Below are positions 22,802-32,974 of a stretch of 64,000 bases of DNA, piece by piece. Source of the stretch: Idiomarina sp. (lineage in GTDB: Bacteria > Pseudomonadota > Gammaproteobacteria > Enterobacterales > Alteromonadaceae). The stretch is taken from contig JAIUMU010000002.1 in NCBI GenBank assembly GCA_022565355.1, positions 496,001-560,000 on the forward strand, given 5' to 3'. The notes beneath the pieces are model-generated. The model saw only the letters and a list, made by a program, of their open reading frames with translations. It searched no databases and was not told where the DNA came from. A program made the position numbers and the translations under genes. Positions within the stretch are counted from its first letter, which is position 1. Each line of letters starts with the position of its first letter.

Positions 22802-25645
22802 ATGAAACCTTCAAACCTTGCAAAGGCTCGCACATCAAGCCGCACACAGCGCACTATTGTAGCTGTAGCCGTAGCAGCAGCACTTACCGGCTACGTAGCG
22901 GTAGCTCAAGCACAAAGCTACGTAAACGCTACTGCCTCTTCGGTACAAACCATTTCAGCACCCGCTATTCGCGGTCAGGTAGTAAGCCCTACTGGGCAAT
23001 CATTACAGGGCGCTATTATTCGTTTAATGGGCACGAATCGCGAAACCACTACCGATCGCCAAGGGCGTTTTCGTTTTGATGGCTTAAGCCCAGGTAACTA
23101 TGAAGTAAGCGTAGATTACATTGGCTTTCAAAACCAAACGGTGGCAGCAACGGTAACCGCCAACGCTGGCCAAGAATTTTTATTCGAGCTTGCAAGCTTA
23201 TCGGTAGAGCGCATTCAAGTGGTAGGTAGCCGCGATGCCCAGGCCCGTGCCTTAAATGCCCAGCGTGCTGCCGATAACATTAAATCAGTGGTATCTTCCG
23301 ATTTCTTGGGGCGTTTCCCAGATGCCAACGTTGCCGAATCTATGCAACGCTTGCCGGGCGCATCTATTCAGCGTGATCAGGGCGAAGGCAAATATGTAAA
23401 CGTTCGTGGTGCGCCTCTTGAATACGCTAACGTATCCATTGATGGCGTGGTATTACCCTCACCCGATGGCGGTACTCGAGCAGTAGATTTAGATACCATT
23501 CCAGCTGATGTTATCGCTGCCCTAGAACTAACCAAAGCCATTACCCCCGATATGGATGCCGATGCCATAGCCGGTAACATTAATATTGTTACTCAGGGCG
23601 CTTTAGATGCCCAAGGCCGCATTATGCGTGGCAGCTTGGCTTTAGGCCGTAACGAAAAAGGCAATGGTGATTCGCACCGCGTTTCTGCCACCTTTGGTGA
23701 TCGCATTGGCGATAACAATAACTTAGGCTTTTTAGTATCGGTAAACAATAGCGAAACCAACCGGGTTACCGATAACGTAGAAACATCGTGGTTTGAAAAT
23801 GATAATGGCGTATTTTTGCCAGAAGAGAACGAGTTTAAAGATTACGAAGTAAAGCGAAGCCGCACCGGCGCCAGCGCACGTATGGATTTCCGCCCTTCAG
23901 ATGATGCCCATTTCTTTTTAAGCCACACCTACTCGCGCTTTGAAGATTATGAGTACCGTGATTCCTTGGTAGTAGAATATGATCGCTTTGAAGCAGGCTC
24001 TAACTCAGTTACAGGCGTTTCTGGCCGCACTACGTTTGAAAAAGAAATGCGCCACCGTACCTTTATCAACCGCATTAATGCCACGCAGTTTGGCGGTCGC
24101 CATTTCCTAGACAATGTTACCATTGATTACTCTGCTGCTTACACCCGAGCATCGCAGGTGTATCCGGATCGTGATTACCTACTTTACCGCGAAACCAGCC
24201 GACCACGCATGGCGTACGATTACAGCAACCCAGATTTGCCAACATTCCAAATCCTTGATGGCGATAATAACGTGGTGCGCAGTGATTTTAACTTCCCTGT
24301 TGAAGATTTAAGATGGCGCCGCTATGAACGCCGCTTCGGTGATGCCGAAGATAAAGAGCAAGCTTACACCCTAAACTTCACAATGCCAGGCGAATGGGGT
24401 AATGCCTACGCTACCTTTAAGTTTGGGGCGAAAATGCGGTTACGGGAAAAGTATAGTGATGAAGATCGCAGCCGCAATAGCGTTGGCGCCGGCGCACCTG
24501 CATTTGCTGATGTTATTATTGATCGTAATTCATTGCCATTTGATGGTTTTTACAATAATGGCCCGAAAATGATTCGCAACTTTGTGGATGTTTACGGCTC
24601 ATTGTTTGAAAACGAAGATTATTTACCACGAGTTGCCGCGTCTATTACCGGTGATTACCAAGCTAGCGAAGATACCTACGCTGCCTATGCCATGAATACC
24701 TTAGCCTGGCAAAACACCACACTAGCCTTTGGTGTGCGGGTTGAGCACACCAAGGTAACCGGTGATGCCTTTGAGTTTGATGCCGATACCGAGGAAGCTA
24801 CACCCGTAAGCGCCAGCAGCGATTACACCAAGGTGTTTCCAAGTGTGCATTTACGCCATGAGCTGGATAACGGAGTAATTCTACGCGCGGCTTACAGCAC
24901 TGCATTAAGCCGCCCGAACTTCGAAGATATGGCACCCTACGTAATTGTGGAAGATCGCGAAACCGGTATTGGTAGCGTAGATATTGGCAACACCAGTTTA
25001 AAGCCAACCTTCGCCCATAACTTTGATTTAATGGCTGAGTACTACATTGAGCCACTTGGGTTAATTTCTGGTGGCTTGTTCTACAAAGATCTTAAAGATC
25101 CAATCTTTAAAGCGCGTAGCACCTTTGTGGGGGGTGAATTTGATGGCTTCCGCATGGTGCGCCCAGAAAATGCCCGCAGCGGTGAAATTTATGGTTTAGA
25201 GCTCAACTGGCAACAATCGTTAGCCTTCTTGCCTGGTGCTTGGTCTGGTTTGGGCTTTTTGGCCAACTATACCTACACCGAATCATCTGCCGATTTGCCC
25301 TTCGGCATTGGCAAAACCGATTTAGCCGGTACCAGTAAAACCAGTTACAACTTAGGTATTAGCTATGATTCGGAACGCCTAAGTGCACAGTTAGCCTATA
25401 ACTATCGCTCCGAGTTTATTGATAGTTACGATACCGCTAACCCGAACCTAAATGTGTACTGGGATGGCCGCGGCACCATGGATTTCACCCTCAGCTACAA
25501 AATTAATAGCAACTTCACCTTGTTTACCGAAGCCAGTAACTTAACCGATAGTAAAGCGGTGCGTTACCAAGGCGATCGTACTCGAGTGTATGAGCATGAG
25601 CAGTTTGGCCGTGCTTGGCAGGTTGGCGTGCGGATGAACTTCTAG
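22802..25645 (+). CDS. TonB-dependent receptor with carboxypeptidase-regulatory-like N-terminal domain
   Basis: Signal peptide, GQVVSPTGQSLQGAIIRLMGTNRETTTDRQGRFRFDGLSPGNYEV, plug PDANVAESMQRLPGASIQRDQGEGKYVNVRG, terminal Phe. Confidence 0.9.
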   Translation: MKPSNLAKARTSSRTQRTIVAVAVAAALTGYVAVAQAQSYVNATASSVQTISAPAIRGQVVSPTGQSLQGAIIRLMGTNRETTTDRQGRFRFDGLSPGNYEVSVDYIGFQNQTVAATVTANAGQEFLFELASLSVERIQVVGSRDAQARALNAQRAADNIKSVVSSDFLGRFPDANVAESMQRLPGASIQRDQGEGKYVNVRGAPLEYANVSIDGVVLPSPDGGTRAVDLDTIPADVIAALELTKAITPDMDADAIAGNINIVTQGALDAQGRIMRGSLALGRNEKGNGDSHRVSATFGDRIGDNNNLGFLVSVNNSETNRVTDNVETSWFENDNGVFLPEENEFKDYEVKRSRTGASARMDFRPSDDAHFFLSHTYSRFEDYEYRDSLVVEYDRFEAGSNSVTGVSGRTTFEKEMRHRTFINRINATQFGGRHFLDNVTIDYSAAYTRASQVYPDRDYLLYRETSRPRMAYDYSNPDLPTFQILDGDNNVVRSDFNFPVEDLRWRRYERRFGDAEDKEQAYTLNFTMPGEWGNAYATFKFGAKMRLREKYSDEDRSRNSVGAGAPAFADVIIDRNSLPFDGFYNNGPKMIRNFVDVYGSLFENEDYLPRVAASITGDYQASEDTYAAYAMNTLAWQNTTLAFGVRVEHTKVTGDAFEFDADTEEATPVSASSDYTKVFPSVHLRHELDNGVILRAAYSTALSRPNFEDMAPYVIVEDRETGIGSVDIGNTSLKPTFAHNFDLMAEYYIEPLGLISGGLFYKDLKDPIFKARSTFVGGEFDGFRMVRPENARSGEIYGLELNWQQSLAFLPGAWSGLGFLANYTYTESSADLPFGIGKTDLAGTSKTSYNLGISYDSERLSAQLAYNYRSEFIDSYDTANPNLNVYWDGRGTMDFTLSYKINSNFTLFTEASNLTDSKAVRYQGDRTRVYEHEQFGRAWQVGVRMNF

Positions 25646-25684
25646 TTCTGCTGCACGAACGTTGCAACACTGCGTTGTGAGCAA

Positions 25685-25714
25685 GCCAGTACGCACGGAA
25701 GCGTGCTGGCTTTT
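25685..25714 (+). terminator. Intrinsic terminator after TonB receptor
   Basis: GCCAGTACGC-ACGGAA-GCGTGCTGGC followed by TTTT. Confidence 0.8.
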
Positions 25715-25763
25715 ATCTTATGAAAGCTAAGGTATCACAGTTTTTTCCCAAAGAGGATGTACT

Positions 25764-27230
25764 ATGTTATTCAGTAGCCTATCGTTATTACTATTTCCCC
25801 TCGCCAGCAATGCCATTGAGCCTACGCTTGTGGCCACTGCGGCGAATGCACCCGAATACCAGCAGGTAGAACGCAATACCCTAGTGCCTGCCGGTGCAGT
25901 GCGCTATGCCCCCAGTATATTTCCCGACCGCATTGTCTTAGTGCCCGCCACCAATGCCGCAACGGCCCAAGGGGTAAGTTGGCGTACCGATGCTTCGGTA
26001 ACCCATGCGGTTGCGGAAATAGCACCGGCCATAAACACCCCAGGTTTGCATTATCACGCCCGCACCGTTCATGGCGCCAGCTTAGCCTTAAGCACTACAA
26101 ACGGAGCGGCCCATCATCACCATGTTACCTTCACTGATTTACAGCCCGATACTCTGTATGCCTATCGCGTGCGCGGTGGCAGCGCCCAGCAAGGCGATGC
26201 GCCAGCGCAAGTGGCGTGGAGTGAATGGTTTCAGTTTCGCACCCCCACAGCAGAATTTAGCCCCTACACCGCGGTATATTTTGGCGATGCCCAAAACGCC
26301 GTGAAATCGCACTTTTCGCGGGTTGTTCGCGAAGCCTTTCGCAGTGCACCAGAAGCCATGATCATGGTGCATGCGGGTGATTTGGTGAACTCACGCTATG
26401 GCGAGCACGATGATGAATGGGGCGAGTGGTTTGATGCCGGCGGTTGGATGCACGGCATGGTGAACCAATTCGTAGCAGCTGGTAATCATGAGTATATCGA
26501 GCACGAAACCGGCCCGCGCACTATTGTGCCGCAATGGTCAGCGCATTTCGGGGCACCGAAAAATGGCCCAGAGCCACTGCAAAGCTCGGTGTACTTCAGC
26601 GATTTCCAAGGGGTTCGCTACATTGCCCTTGATTCTATGCAAGCACTGCAAAGTGAAGAATACGCCAAGTTACAGGCCGATTGGCTGCGCCAAGTACTAA
26701 GCAACAACCCAAATCACTGGACCATTGTTACCCATCACCACCCTATGTTCTCGGTATCACTTGGCCGTGATAACCCGCCGTTGCGCGAACATTGGCAGCC
26801 AGTATTTGAAGAGTTTGGCGTAGATTTAGTACTGCAAGGGCATGATCACACCTATGGCCGCGGGCAGAATATTGCTGAAGGCAGCAGTGGTCAGCTTACT
26901 GCCGAAGGGCCAATGTATGTGGTTTCAGTAGCGGGCCCGAAAATGTATTTGGTAGGCGAACGTGCCGAGCAGCATATGCAGGCTACTGCAGAAGAATTAC
27001 AGCTGTTTCAAACATTGCACTTCACCGCCGATACCTTGCGCTATCAAGCGCGCACCGTTACCGGCGAGTTATTTGATGCGTTTGATTTAGTGCGTGATGA
27101 ACAAGGTAATGTTGCGGTGGTTGATCGTGGTATAGATAAGGCTTCGCCCTTGATTATGCATCGCTGCAGCAACCCAAATAAACCACGGGAAACCCGCTGC
27201 TGGAATGGTACTGAAGTAATACAGCCGTAA
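25764..27230 (+). CDS. Purple acid phosphatase / metallophosphoesterase
   Basis: HAGDLVN, AAGNHEY, VTHHHPMF, LQGHDHTYGRG metallophosphatase motifs. Confidence 0.88.
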   Translation: MLFSSLSLLLFPLASNAIEPTLVATAANAPEYQQVERNTLVPAGAVRYAPSIFPDRIVLVPATNAATAQGVSWRTDASVTHAVAEIAPAINTPGLHYHARTVHGASLALSTTNGAAHHHHVTFTDLQPDTLYAYRVRGGSAQQGDAPAQVAWSEWFQFRTPTAEFSPYTAVYFGDAQNAVKSHFSRVVREAFRSAPEAMIMVHAGDLVNSRYGEHDDEWGEWFDAGGWMHGMVNQFVAAGNHEYIEHETGPRTIVPQWSAHFGAPKNGPEPLQSSVYFSDFQGVRYIALDSMQALQSEEYAKLQADWLRQVLSNNPNHWTIVTHHHPMFSVSLGRDNPPLREHWQPVFEEFGVDLVLQGHDHTYGRGQNIAEGSSGQLTAEGPMYVVSVAGPKMYLVGERAEQHMQATAEELQLFQTLHFTADTLRYQARTVTGELFDAFDLVRDEQGNVAVVDRGIDKASPLIMHRCSNPNKPRETRCWNGTEVIQP

Positions 27231-27338
27231 ATGTGTAAGCCCTTGCTGTAGTTTTTTGACGGTAGGCTACACCGCTGCTAAAATTGTGTTAATTATTCAC
27301 ACACTTCATGTGCAGATGCAAAGCAGCGAGGGCTTTTC

Positions 27339-27659
27339 ATGGCGAGAACAACCAGTGTAACTATTGGCTCCGAGCTAGACCATTTTGTTAACCAGTTAGT
27401 AAAATCTGGTCGATATGGCTCAACAAGTGAGGTGATGCGCTCAGCACTGCGGTTACTTGAATTACAAGAAGAGCAAGTGGCGGCATTGAAAGGTGCTTTA
27501 GCAGCCGGTGTAGCCAGTGGAGAGAGTGAGTACAGCTTGGATGAATTAGCCCAGCAAGTTAAAGCCAAGCATGTTATTTATTATCAGGCACTCGCCAACA
27601 CTGTGTTTGTAGTGCGCATTCTTCATCAGCAAATGGAGCCGAGAATACTCGACCTTTAA
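27339..27659 (+). CDS. ParD-like antitoxin fused in frame to C-terminal remnant of ParE-like toxin
   Basis: N-term MARTTSVTIGSELDHFVNQLVKSGRYGSTSEVMRSALRLLE = ParD/CopG-like; C-term HVIYYQALANTVFVVRILHQQMEP = ParE C-terminal signature. Confidence 0.7.
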   Translation: MARTTSVTIGSELDHFVNQLVKSGRYGSTSEVMRSALRLLELQEEQVAALKGALAAGVASGESEYSLDELAQQVKAKHVIYYQALANTVFVVRILHQQMEPRILDL

Positions 27660-27664
27660 ACTAT

Positions 27665-28561
27665 TTATTGTGCCAGGTGATCATTATACAAAGTGCGAAT
27701 CCAGCGCTCTTCATTAATAAAGTTCCAGCTCCAATCTGCCCACTGTTCACCTAAACCAGTGGCCACCATGGTATCTACATCGGCGCCCGCCGCATGCCAA
27801 GCACGCACCTGTTCGCGCGTTTCAATGATCATATCGTGCAAACGCAAATAGCCCGCTTTGTTCATTAACGGCCCATGCCCCGGCACAATTTGGGTATCAT
27901 CATCCATTTTTGCGGTTAGCGCAGCAATGGCATTAATGTAGCCCTGCACCGTACCGCCAGAATTTAAATCAACAAAGGGAAAGCGATCAACAAAGAACAA
28001 ATCACCCACATGAACAATGTTCGCCCCTTCTACCCACACCACCATATCACCATCGGTATGGGCAGTTGGATAATGCTCTAACGTAAGTGAGTACTCACCT
28101 AAGTTAATTTGCAGGCTATTATGGCCCAACACCGTAGGAAGGCCCGCACGCGGAAACTCGCTATCTGCCGCTAAGCGGGTACGCACATTGCGATGGGCAA
28201 CAATAGTAGCTCCTAAGGTTTCGTTCATATACGCATTGGCGCCTACATGATCACCATGAAAATGGGTATTCACTAAATAGCTTAACGGCGCTTGCCCCAG
28301 CTCGCTAATTTTGCCACTAATCGCTTCTGCCATACGGGCAAACTGGGCATCTACCAGCAAGGTATGCTGGGGAGTGGCCACCAACATCATATTTCCGCCC
28401 TGCCCTTCAAGCATGAACACGCCATCGGCCAGCTTGGTTTATTGTACGTTTTGTGCCGCTGCTGCACCGGCCAAAGCAAACGCTAACACTGCCGCACCGA
28501 GCACCATGCTGCGGCGAATCAGTTTTGCTACCGGCCATGTGGTTTTGGTCGTTCGGTTCAT
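27665..28561 (-). pseudogene. MBL-fold metallo-hydrolase interrupted by in-frame TAA between signal peptide and enzyme domain
   Basis: Minus-strand frame from ATG 28561 reads MNRTTKTTWPVAKLIRRSMVLGAAVLAFALAGAAAAQNVQ*TKLADGVFMLEGQGGNMM...; stop at 28439-28441; HFHGDH motif intact. Confidence 0.75.
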
Positions 28562-28579
28562 TATTACTCTCCATAAAAA

Positions 28580-28624
28580 AATGCTGTACTTCAACCTATA
28601 GGTTTAGTTGAAATGCAGCATTTT
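28580..28624 (-). terminator. Imperfect hairpin terminator downstream of Calx-beta lipoprotein gene
   Basis: AATGCTGTACTTCAAC ... GTTGAAATGCAGCATT with A-run on + strand (T-run on - strand). Confidence 0.6.
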
Positions 28625-28657
28625 GGATCGTTTTTCGCCTGTAAAGCCGAAATTATT

Positions 28658-30649
28658 TTATTCCGGCGCCACAATGGTAACGTTAATTTGCCGCTCGCTA
28701 AATGAGATTGGCAAAATAGCATTACTTGCTTCGGTGAACACCAAACTAAAGGTTCTATCCGCTGTAGCAAAGCTGCCTACCAAGGTAAAGGTAATGGCAA
28801 CTTCACGGTCACCCCGAGCAAAGGTTACGGCGCTGGGAATCGCGGTAATATCACGCCCAAACAAGGCGCTACCTTGGTTTACTACTAAGCGCAACTCACC
28901 TGGTAAAATAGCGGCGGGCGTAAGCGGTAACACCACAGTAATGGTTGAGTTTACTCCCTCTGGCGGCCGCACTACTTCCAATTCAGTATCAATGCTTACA
29001 CTTGGTAACTCGCTATCGGCACCGCCAATGGCTACCGCAAACGAACGGCTTGCAGGTAATAGTACATTTTCGGCATGGCTAAACTGTAGTTGCAGCTCTT
29101 TCGCTTCTAGCAAACCTCCTTCGTACAATACTTCTAGTGGCACGCGGACAATATCATCACCGGCCGCAAATTCTATGCGCTGGTTCTCAATTGCGGTGTA
29201 ATTAATGCCCGCCAAAGCAGAGCCGGCAAAGGTACGCACCACCACCGAGCCATCTTTGCTAGCCGGCTGCGAAAGTGCCAACCAAAATTCATATTCTACC
29301 GCGCCTACGGCTTCCCGTGGCTCGGGCACATTAATTACCGCTGGCAGTTGCAATTCAGGCACTACCTCGGTGTTTGCACTAGGTTGAATGGTAATATTAA
29401 ACTGCTGGGTACTAGGCAGCTGCACATTAACGGGTGCAGAAAGCTGTACCGCAAAGGCTACCACTTCGGTTTCGTTGTTTACATGGTTTACGGTAACGGG
29501 TAGCAATATTTCAGTAGCACCAGCTGCAAAGGTTATTTCATTATCAACGCTTTGAAAGTGAACCCCCGCCTGGGCGGTAAGTTCTTGGCTGCGCACCTGC
29601 ACACTACCGGCTTGGCTAGCAGGTGCCGATAACGCCATTAATAACTGATAATCCCGGCTGCCTGCCGGTGGCGCATATAATTCGGTAAGGCTTGGCAAAG
29701 CAAGGCTTGGGGTAGCAAGCTCATCATTACTGTTCACTACCGTAACCGGCACGCTGCGCTCGCTTGGCAAGCTAATGTTTTCGCTACGCACCGCTAAAAT
29801 AGAAAACTCTAGGTTACTGCTTTGGTTAGCATCATGTAATAAGGTAATGGCAAAAGCCACTTCTTGGGCACCTGCGGGAACCGCAATGGTTTCATTCAGC
29901 GTAGTAAAGTGGGTGTCGGCTTCGGCGCTACCATCTACGCTTTGCAAGGTAACACTGCCAGCGCTCGCCGTTGGTGCATCTAAGGTGAATACGATGGGGT
30001 ATTCCACACTGCCACGGCTAGCGCGTGGTGCCCGCAGGCTTAATTCCGAGGGCAACTGCAAGTTTGCCACCACGGGCTCTGGCTCAACCCCAGTATCGGG
30101 CTGCTGCGGACGTGGCGTAATCGTTATTTGGTGGTTTAGGGCGCTACTACCATTGATATCGAGGTTTACCCCGCTTACTACGGAAACCGTAAAGGAGCCG
30201 CCGTTAGCAGCGGCACCGCCATCTAAAATTTCAATCGCGGTGGAAACCAAGCGTTCGCCTTCTGCGAAATTTACCACTCTATCTAAGGGTGCAAAATGCT
30301 CACCACCCAGTGCTGTGCCATTTACGCTGCGAAGGCGTACCGAACCCACCGCTGGGGCCGCGCGGGATAATTCAAGCTGCAAGGTGTACATACGGCTAGC
30401 GCCAAGCGCCGGCTGCTGCACCTCACCAACGCCCCCTAGGCTAACTGTGGGATACGGGTTATTCACCGCACCGGGTTTATTATCTGGGTGTTCTTCGTTA
30501 CAGCCACTAAGCACCACAGCCAGCATTAGCACGGCTACTGGCGCCAAAACTGAACGTAAATGGGCACCTATGTGAATAATAACCGAGAAAAGCCCTTGAG
30601 AAGCAGTTGAAACCAGAGCACTAGAACGGACAAAAAACATGTGAAGCAT
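28658..30649 (-). CDS. Lipoprotein with about five Calx-beta-like repeats
   Basis: Lipobox VVLSGC; five degenerate units of type '...SVxxRSxxGxAxxxxxFxxxxxxxxFxxGxxxxxxxxxxxx'; start codon uncertain. Confidence 0.65.
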   Translation of the reverse strand: MLHMFFVRSSALVSTASQGLFSVIIHIGAHLRSVLAPVAVLMLAVVLSGCNEEHPDNKPGAVNNPYPTVSLGGVGEVQQPALGASRMYTLQLELSRAAPAVGSVRLRSVNGTALGGEHFAPLDRVVNFAEGERLVSTAIEILDGGAAANGGSFTVSVVSGVNLDINGSSALNHQITITPRPQQPDTGVEPEPVVANLQLPSELSLRAPRASRGSVEYPIVFTLDAPTASAGSVTLQSVDGSAEADTHFTTLNETIAVPAGAQEVAFAITLLHDANQSSNLEFSILAVRSENISLPSERSVPVTVVNSNDELATPSLALPSLTELYAPPAGSRDYQLLMALSAPASQAGSVQVRSQELTAQAGVHFQSVDNEITFAAGATEILLPVTVNHVNNETEVVAFAVQLSAPVNVQLPSTQQFNITIQPSANTEVVPELQLPAVINVPEPREAVGAVEYEFWLALSQPASKDGSVVVRTFAGSALAGINYTAIENQRIEFAAGDDIVRVPLEVLYEGGLLEAKELQLQFSHAENVLLPASRSFAVAIGGADSELPSVSIDTELEVVRPPEGVNSTITVVLPLTPAAILPGELRLVVNQGSALFGRDITAIPSAVTFARGDREVAITFTLVGSFATADRTFSLVFTEASNAILPISFSERQINVTIVAPE

Positions 30650-30704
30650 CCTTGAATTATCGCACGTTTATGCGAATAACATTTTTTGTTGTGGTTACCC
30701 TATA

Positions 30705-31374
30705 TTAGCAGCCACTGGTGAAAATAGTAACTTCTGGCGGTATATTTGCAGCCGCTGCACGAACATAGCGAATTCGGCAATTGTTATTGTTCGTGGCTAC
30801 GCCTTCAGGGCGAAAGTTACGCTGCGTACCACTGCCGGTTACGGTGTAATTATGTTCTTCAAGCACCCTATCAATACCTGCGGCAGAGGCATTGGGGTAA
30901 CCATAGTGGGTGCGAATAAATTCTGCAGCAGTACAATTCTGCTTTAAGCAAATTCGAGTACTTACTGAATTATCTGCAGCTGCGCGAACATTACATGCCG
31001 CATCTAATTCACATTTTCCGGGTAAGGGGTAATGCTGTGTTAATTGCCCCTTCCATGCCGCGCAACGCGGCAATTCGCGCATCGGTTTTTACATCAAAAA
31101 ATCGCGGCGCAGCAACTACCGCAACAATACCCAATATAATGATAACGATAATAAGCTCTATCAGCGTGAACCCTTGTTGGTGCTGTGCTGCTATTCGTTT
31201 GTTTTCTAACGGCTTGTTTGCTGCGGGCTTAGCGACTAAGCTGGCCACCACACTCTGCAACCGCACAGGAAACACAGGTATTCGGCACCCGTTGTTGGTG
31301 GTTTTTTGTAAGGTTTCTTCCGTGCTTTGTACGTTCTCCATGAACCCGCCCCTAGCAACACTGCAGCATCGCAC
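30705..31374 (-). pseudogene. MshA-like type IV pilin disrupted by frameshift
   Basis: N-terminal frame (31009..31374) has [48 protein letters not shown]-terminal pilin body lies in another frame (30705..31082) with THYGYPNASAAGIDRVLEEHN. Confidence 0.75.
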
Positions 31375-31558
31375 ATTAGCGTGCTTACCCTATTAGATTA
31401 CACCACCCCCGCGGATTAAAAACTATACCAAAGTGCATAGGCGCGGAGCATCGGGATGCTCTATGATTGAGGCACCGAATAGGTGAGGATGTATTCAGCT
31501 TATTTGCTATTAGAAGTAGGTCGATATCCTGCGATAATAATCAATAGAAAACAAAAAA

Positions 31559-31579
31559 GGCTTCCGAAGAAGCCTTTTT
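31559..31579 (-). terminator. Intrinsic terminator downstream of mshA
   Basis: GGCTTC-CGAA-GAAGCC flanked by A-run and T-run. Confidence 0.8.
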
Positions 31580-31593
31580 ATCGAGCTAAATAA

Positions 31594-32109
31594 TTAACAC
31601 TCGCCATCAACAACAGTAACCGTAGGAGTTCCACCTGCAGCAGCAGCTGGCTCATACTTCACGAAGCAACCGATAGAATCAGTCCAATTCGCACCTACTG
31701 TGATACTGCCTAAGTATACTGCCACAACAGAGTCCACTGCCGCTCCGTCTAAGAAGCTTTCGTCAGCTTCTACTACAGTCCAGTCAGCGCTCAAGTCTAG
31801 AGCTGCAATAATGCCGGCAGCGTTTGCTGTTGGATAACCGAACTTCAGCTCTACATCTTCCACTTCACATGCGTCATCGCTAGCTGGACCACATTCGTCT
31901 TGATCGATGTTGTTGATACCTGCAATTACTGCTTTACCATAAATAATACCTGCAGCACCGTTCATACTTCCTTCAACACCTTTCAGTGTAGAAATACGCG
32001 CATCTGTTGCAAAATTAAAGAACCGCGGTGCTGCGGTTACAGCCAAAATGCCCAAAATGATGATCACAATGATCAATTCGATTAATGTAAAACCTTTTTG
32101 TTGTTTCAT
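31594..32109 (-). CDS. mshA: MSHA major pilin MshA
   Basis: [64 protein letters not shown]. Confidence 0.9.
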   Translation of the reverse strand: MKQQKGFTLIELIIVIIILGILAVTAAPRFFNFATDARISTLKGVEGSMNGAAGIIYGKAVIAGINNIDQDECGPASDDACEVEDVELKFGYPTANAAGIIAALDLSADWTVVEADESFLDGAAVDSVVAVYLGSITVGANWTDSIGCFVKYEPAAAAGGTPTVTVVDGEC

Positions 32110-32168
32110 GAGAATTACCTCTAATTTGCCTATTAAATTTAAGTTTCCGTGGCAGTAATGCCTGCCTA

Positions 32169-32762
32169 CTAATTGCTACGATTGAGGTTTACGTTTACGC
32201 CCCCGGTACGTGGGTTGTACACGAAATTATTACCTACCGATTGATAATCGTCACCCTCTGGTGCAGTTGGCAGGCTTTTTAAGGTACTGGCCTGGTAAAA
32301 CACACAGATATCATTGGTGCCGTTGTTTTCCGCCGATACATAGAATCGCACGCGATCTAGTTCGGTGAAAGTAGTGCTAGCTGTCGGCGCTCCTTGCAAT
32401 ATTGCGGCAAACAAGCTCCGGCAGTCTTCTGCATTCATGTTCTCATCGTGAGCAGCAGGGTTGTTTAACCCGCTCACTGGATAACCGCGATTGCCATCTA
32501 CATATACTTGGATTTCATCAATCAATACGATTGCGCCTGCCCCGGTATTTATATCATCACCTTGTGGGCGGCCATCAAGCTCCCACTGGCCTCGAACAAT
32601 GCCTACAGCACTGGTGAAACCGCCAGCAACACCCTCAACAGAGGCATCTTCTGCTTGGCCTGCAATGTTTGTAAAGCGAGGTAATGCCGAAGCTGCCAAC
32701 AAGCCAAGAATAATAACAACGATAATCAATTCGATTAACGTAAAGCCTACCTGTTTTTTCAT
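32169..32762 (-). CDS. mshB: MSHA pilin MshB
   Basis: [30 protein letters not shown]; adjacent to mshA and downstream of mshF. Confidence 0.85.
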   Translation of the reverse strand: MKKQVGFTLIELIIVVIILGLLAASALPRFTNIAGQAEDASVEGVAGGFTSAVGIVRGQWELDGRPQGDDINTGAGAIVLIDEIQVYVDGNRGYPVSGLNNPAAHDENMNAEDCRSLFAAILQGAPTASTTFTELDRVRFYVSAENNGTNDICVFYQASTLKSLPTAPEGDDYQSVGNNFVYNPRTGGVNVNLNRSN

Positions 32763-32974
32763 GTTGTTACCTTCCTAAACACTATCGAATTACTGCAAAT
32801 GGCACAGGTTTCCTAGATCATACCGAAACTAAAATATATATCTCTATACCAATCGTTATATATTTCACCTTTCTTTAGGTTAACTTTTTTTTAACAATGT
32901 GGATTCGTAGCGGTTTTCTAGAAAAACTTAGTTACAGTTTTGCAATGTTTCCGGCGAGTGGTTTTTCGCACTTT

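Noticed and set aside
27293-27568. 91-aa minus-strand ORF
   Set aside because: Antisense to the ParD-like coding region, which has the clear family signature.
28608-29201. 197-aa plus-strand ORF
   Set aside because: Antisense shadow of the Calx-beta gene.
29775-30575. 266-aa plus-strand ORF
   Set aside because: Antisense to the Calx-beta lipoprotein gene; no recognisable motif.
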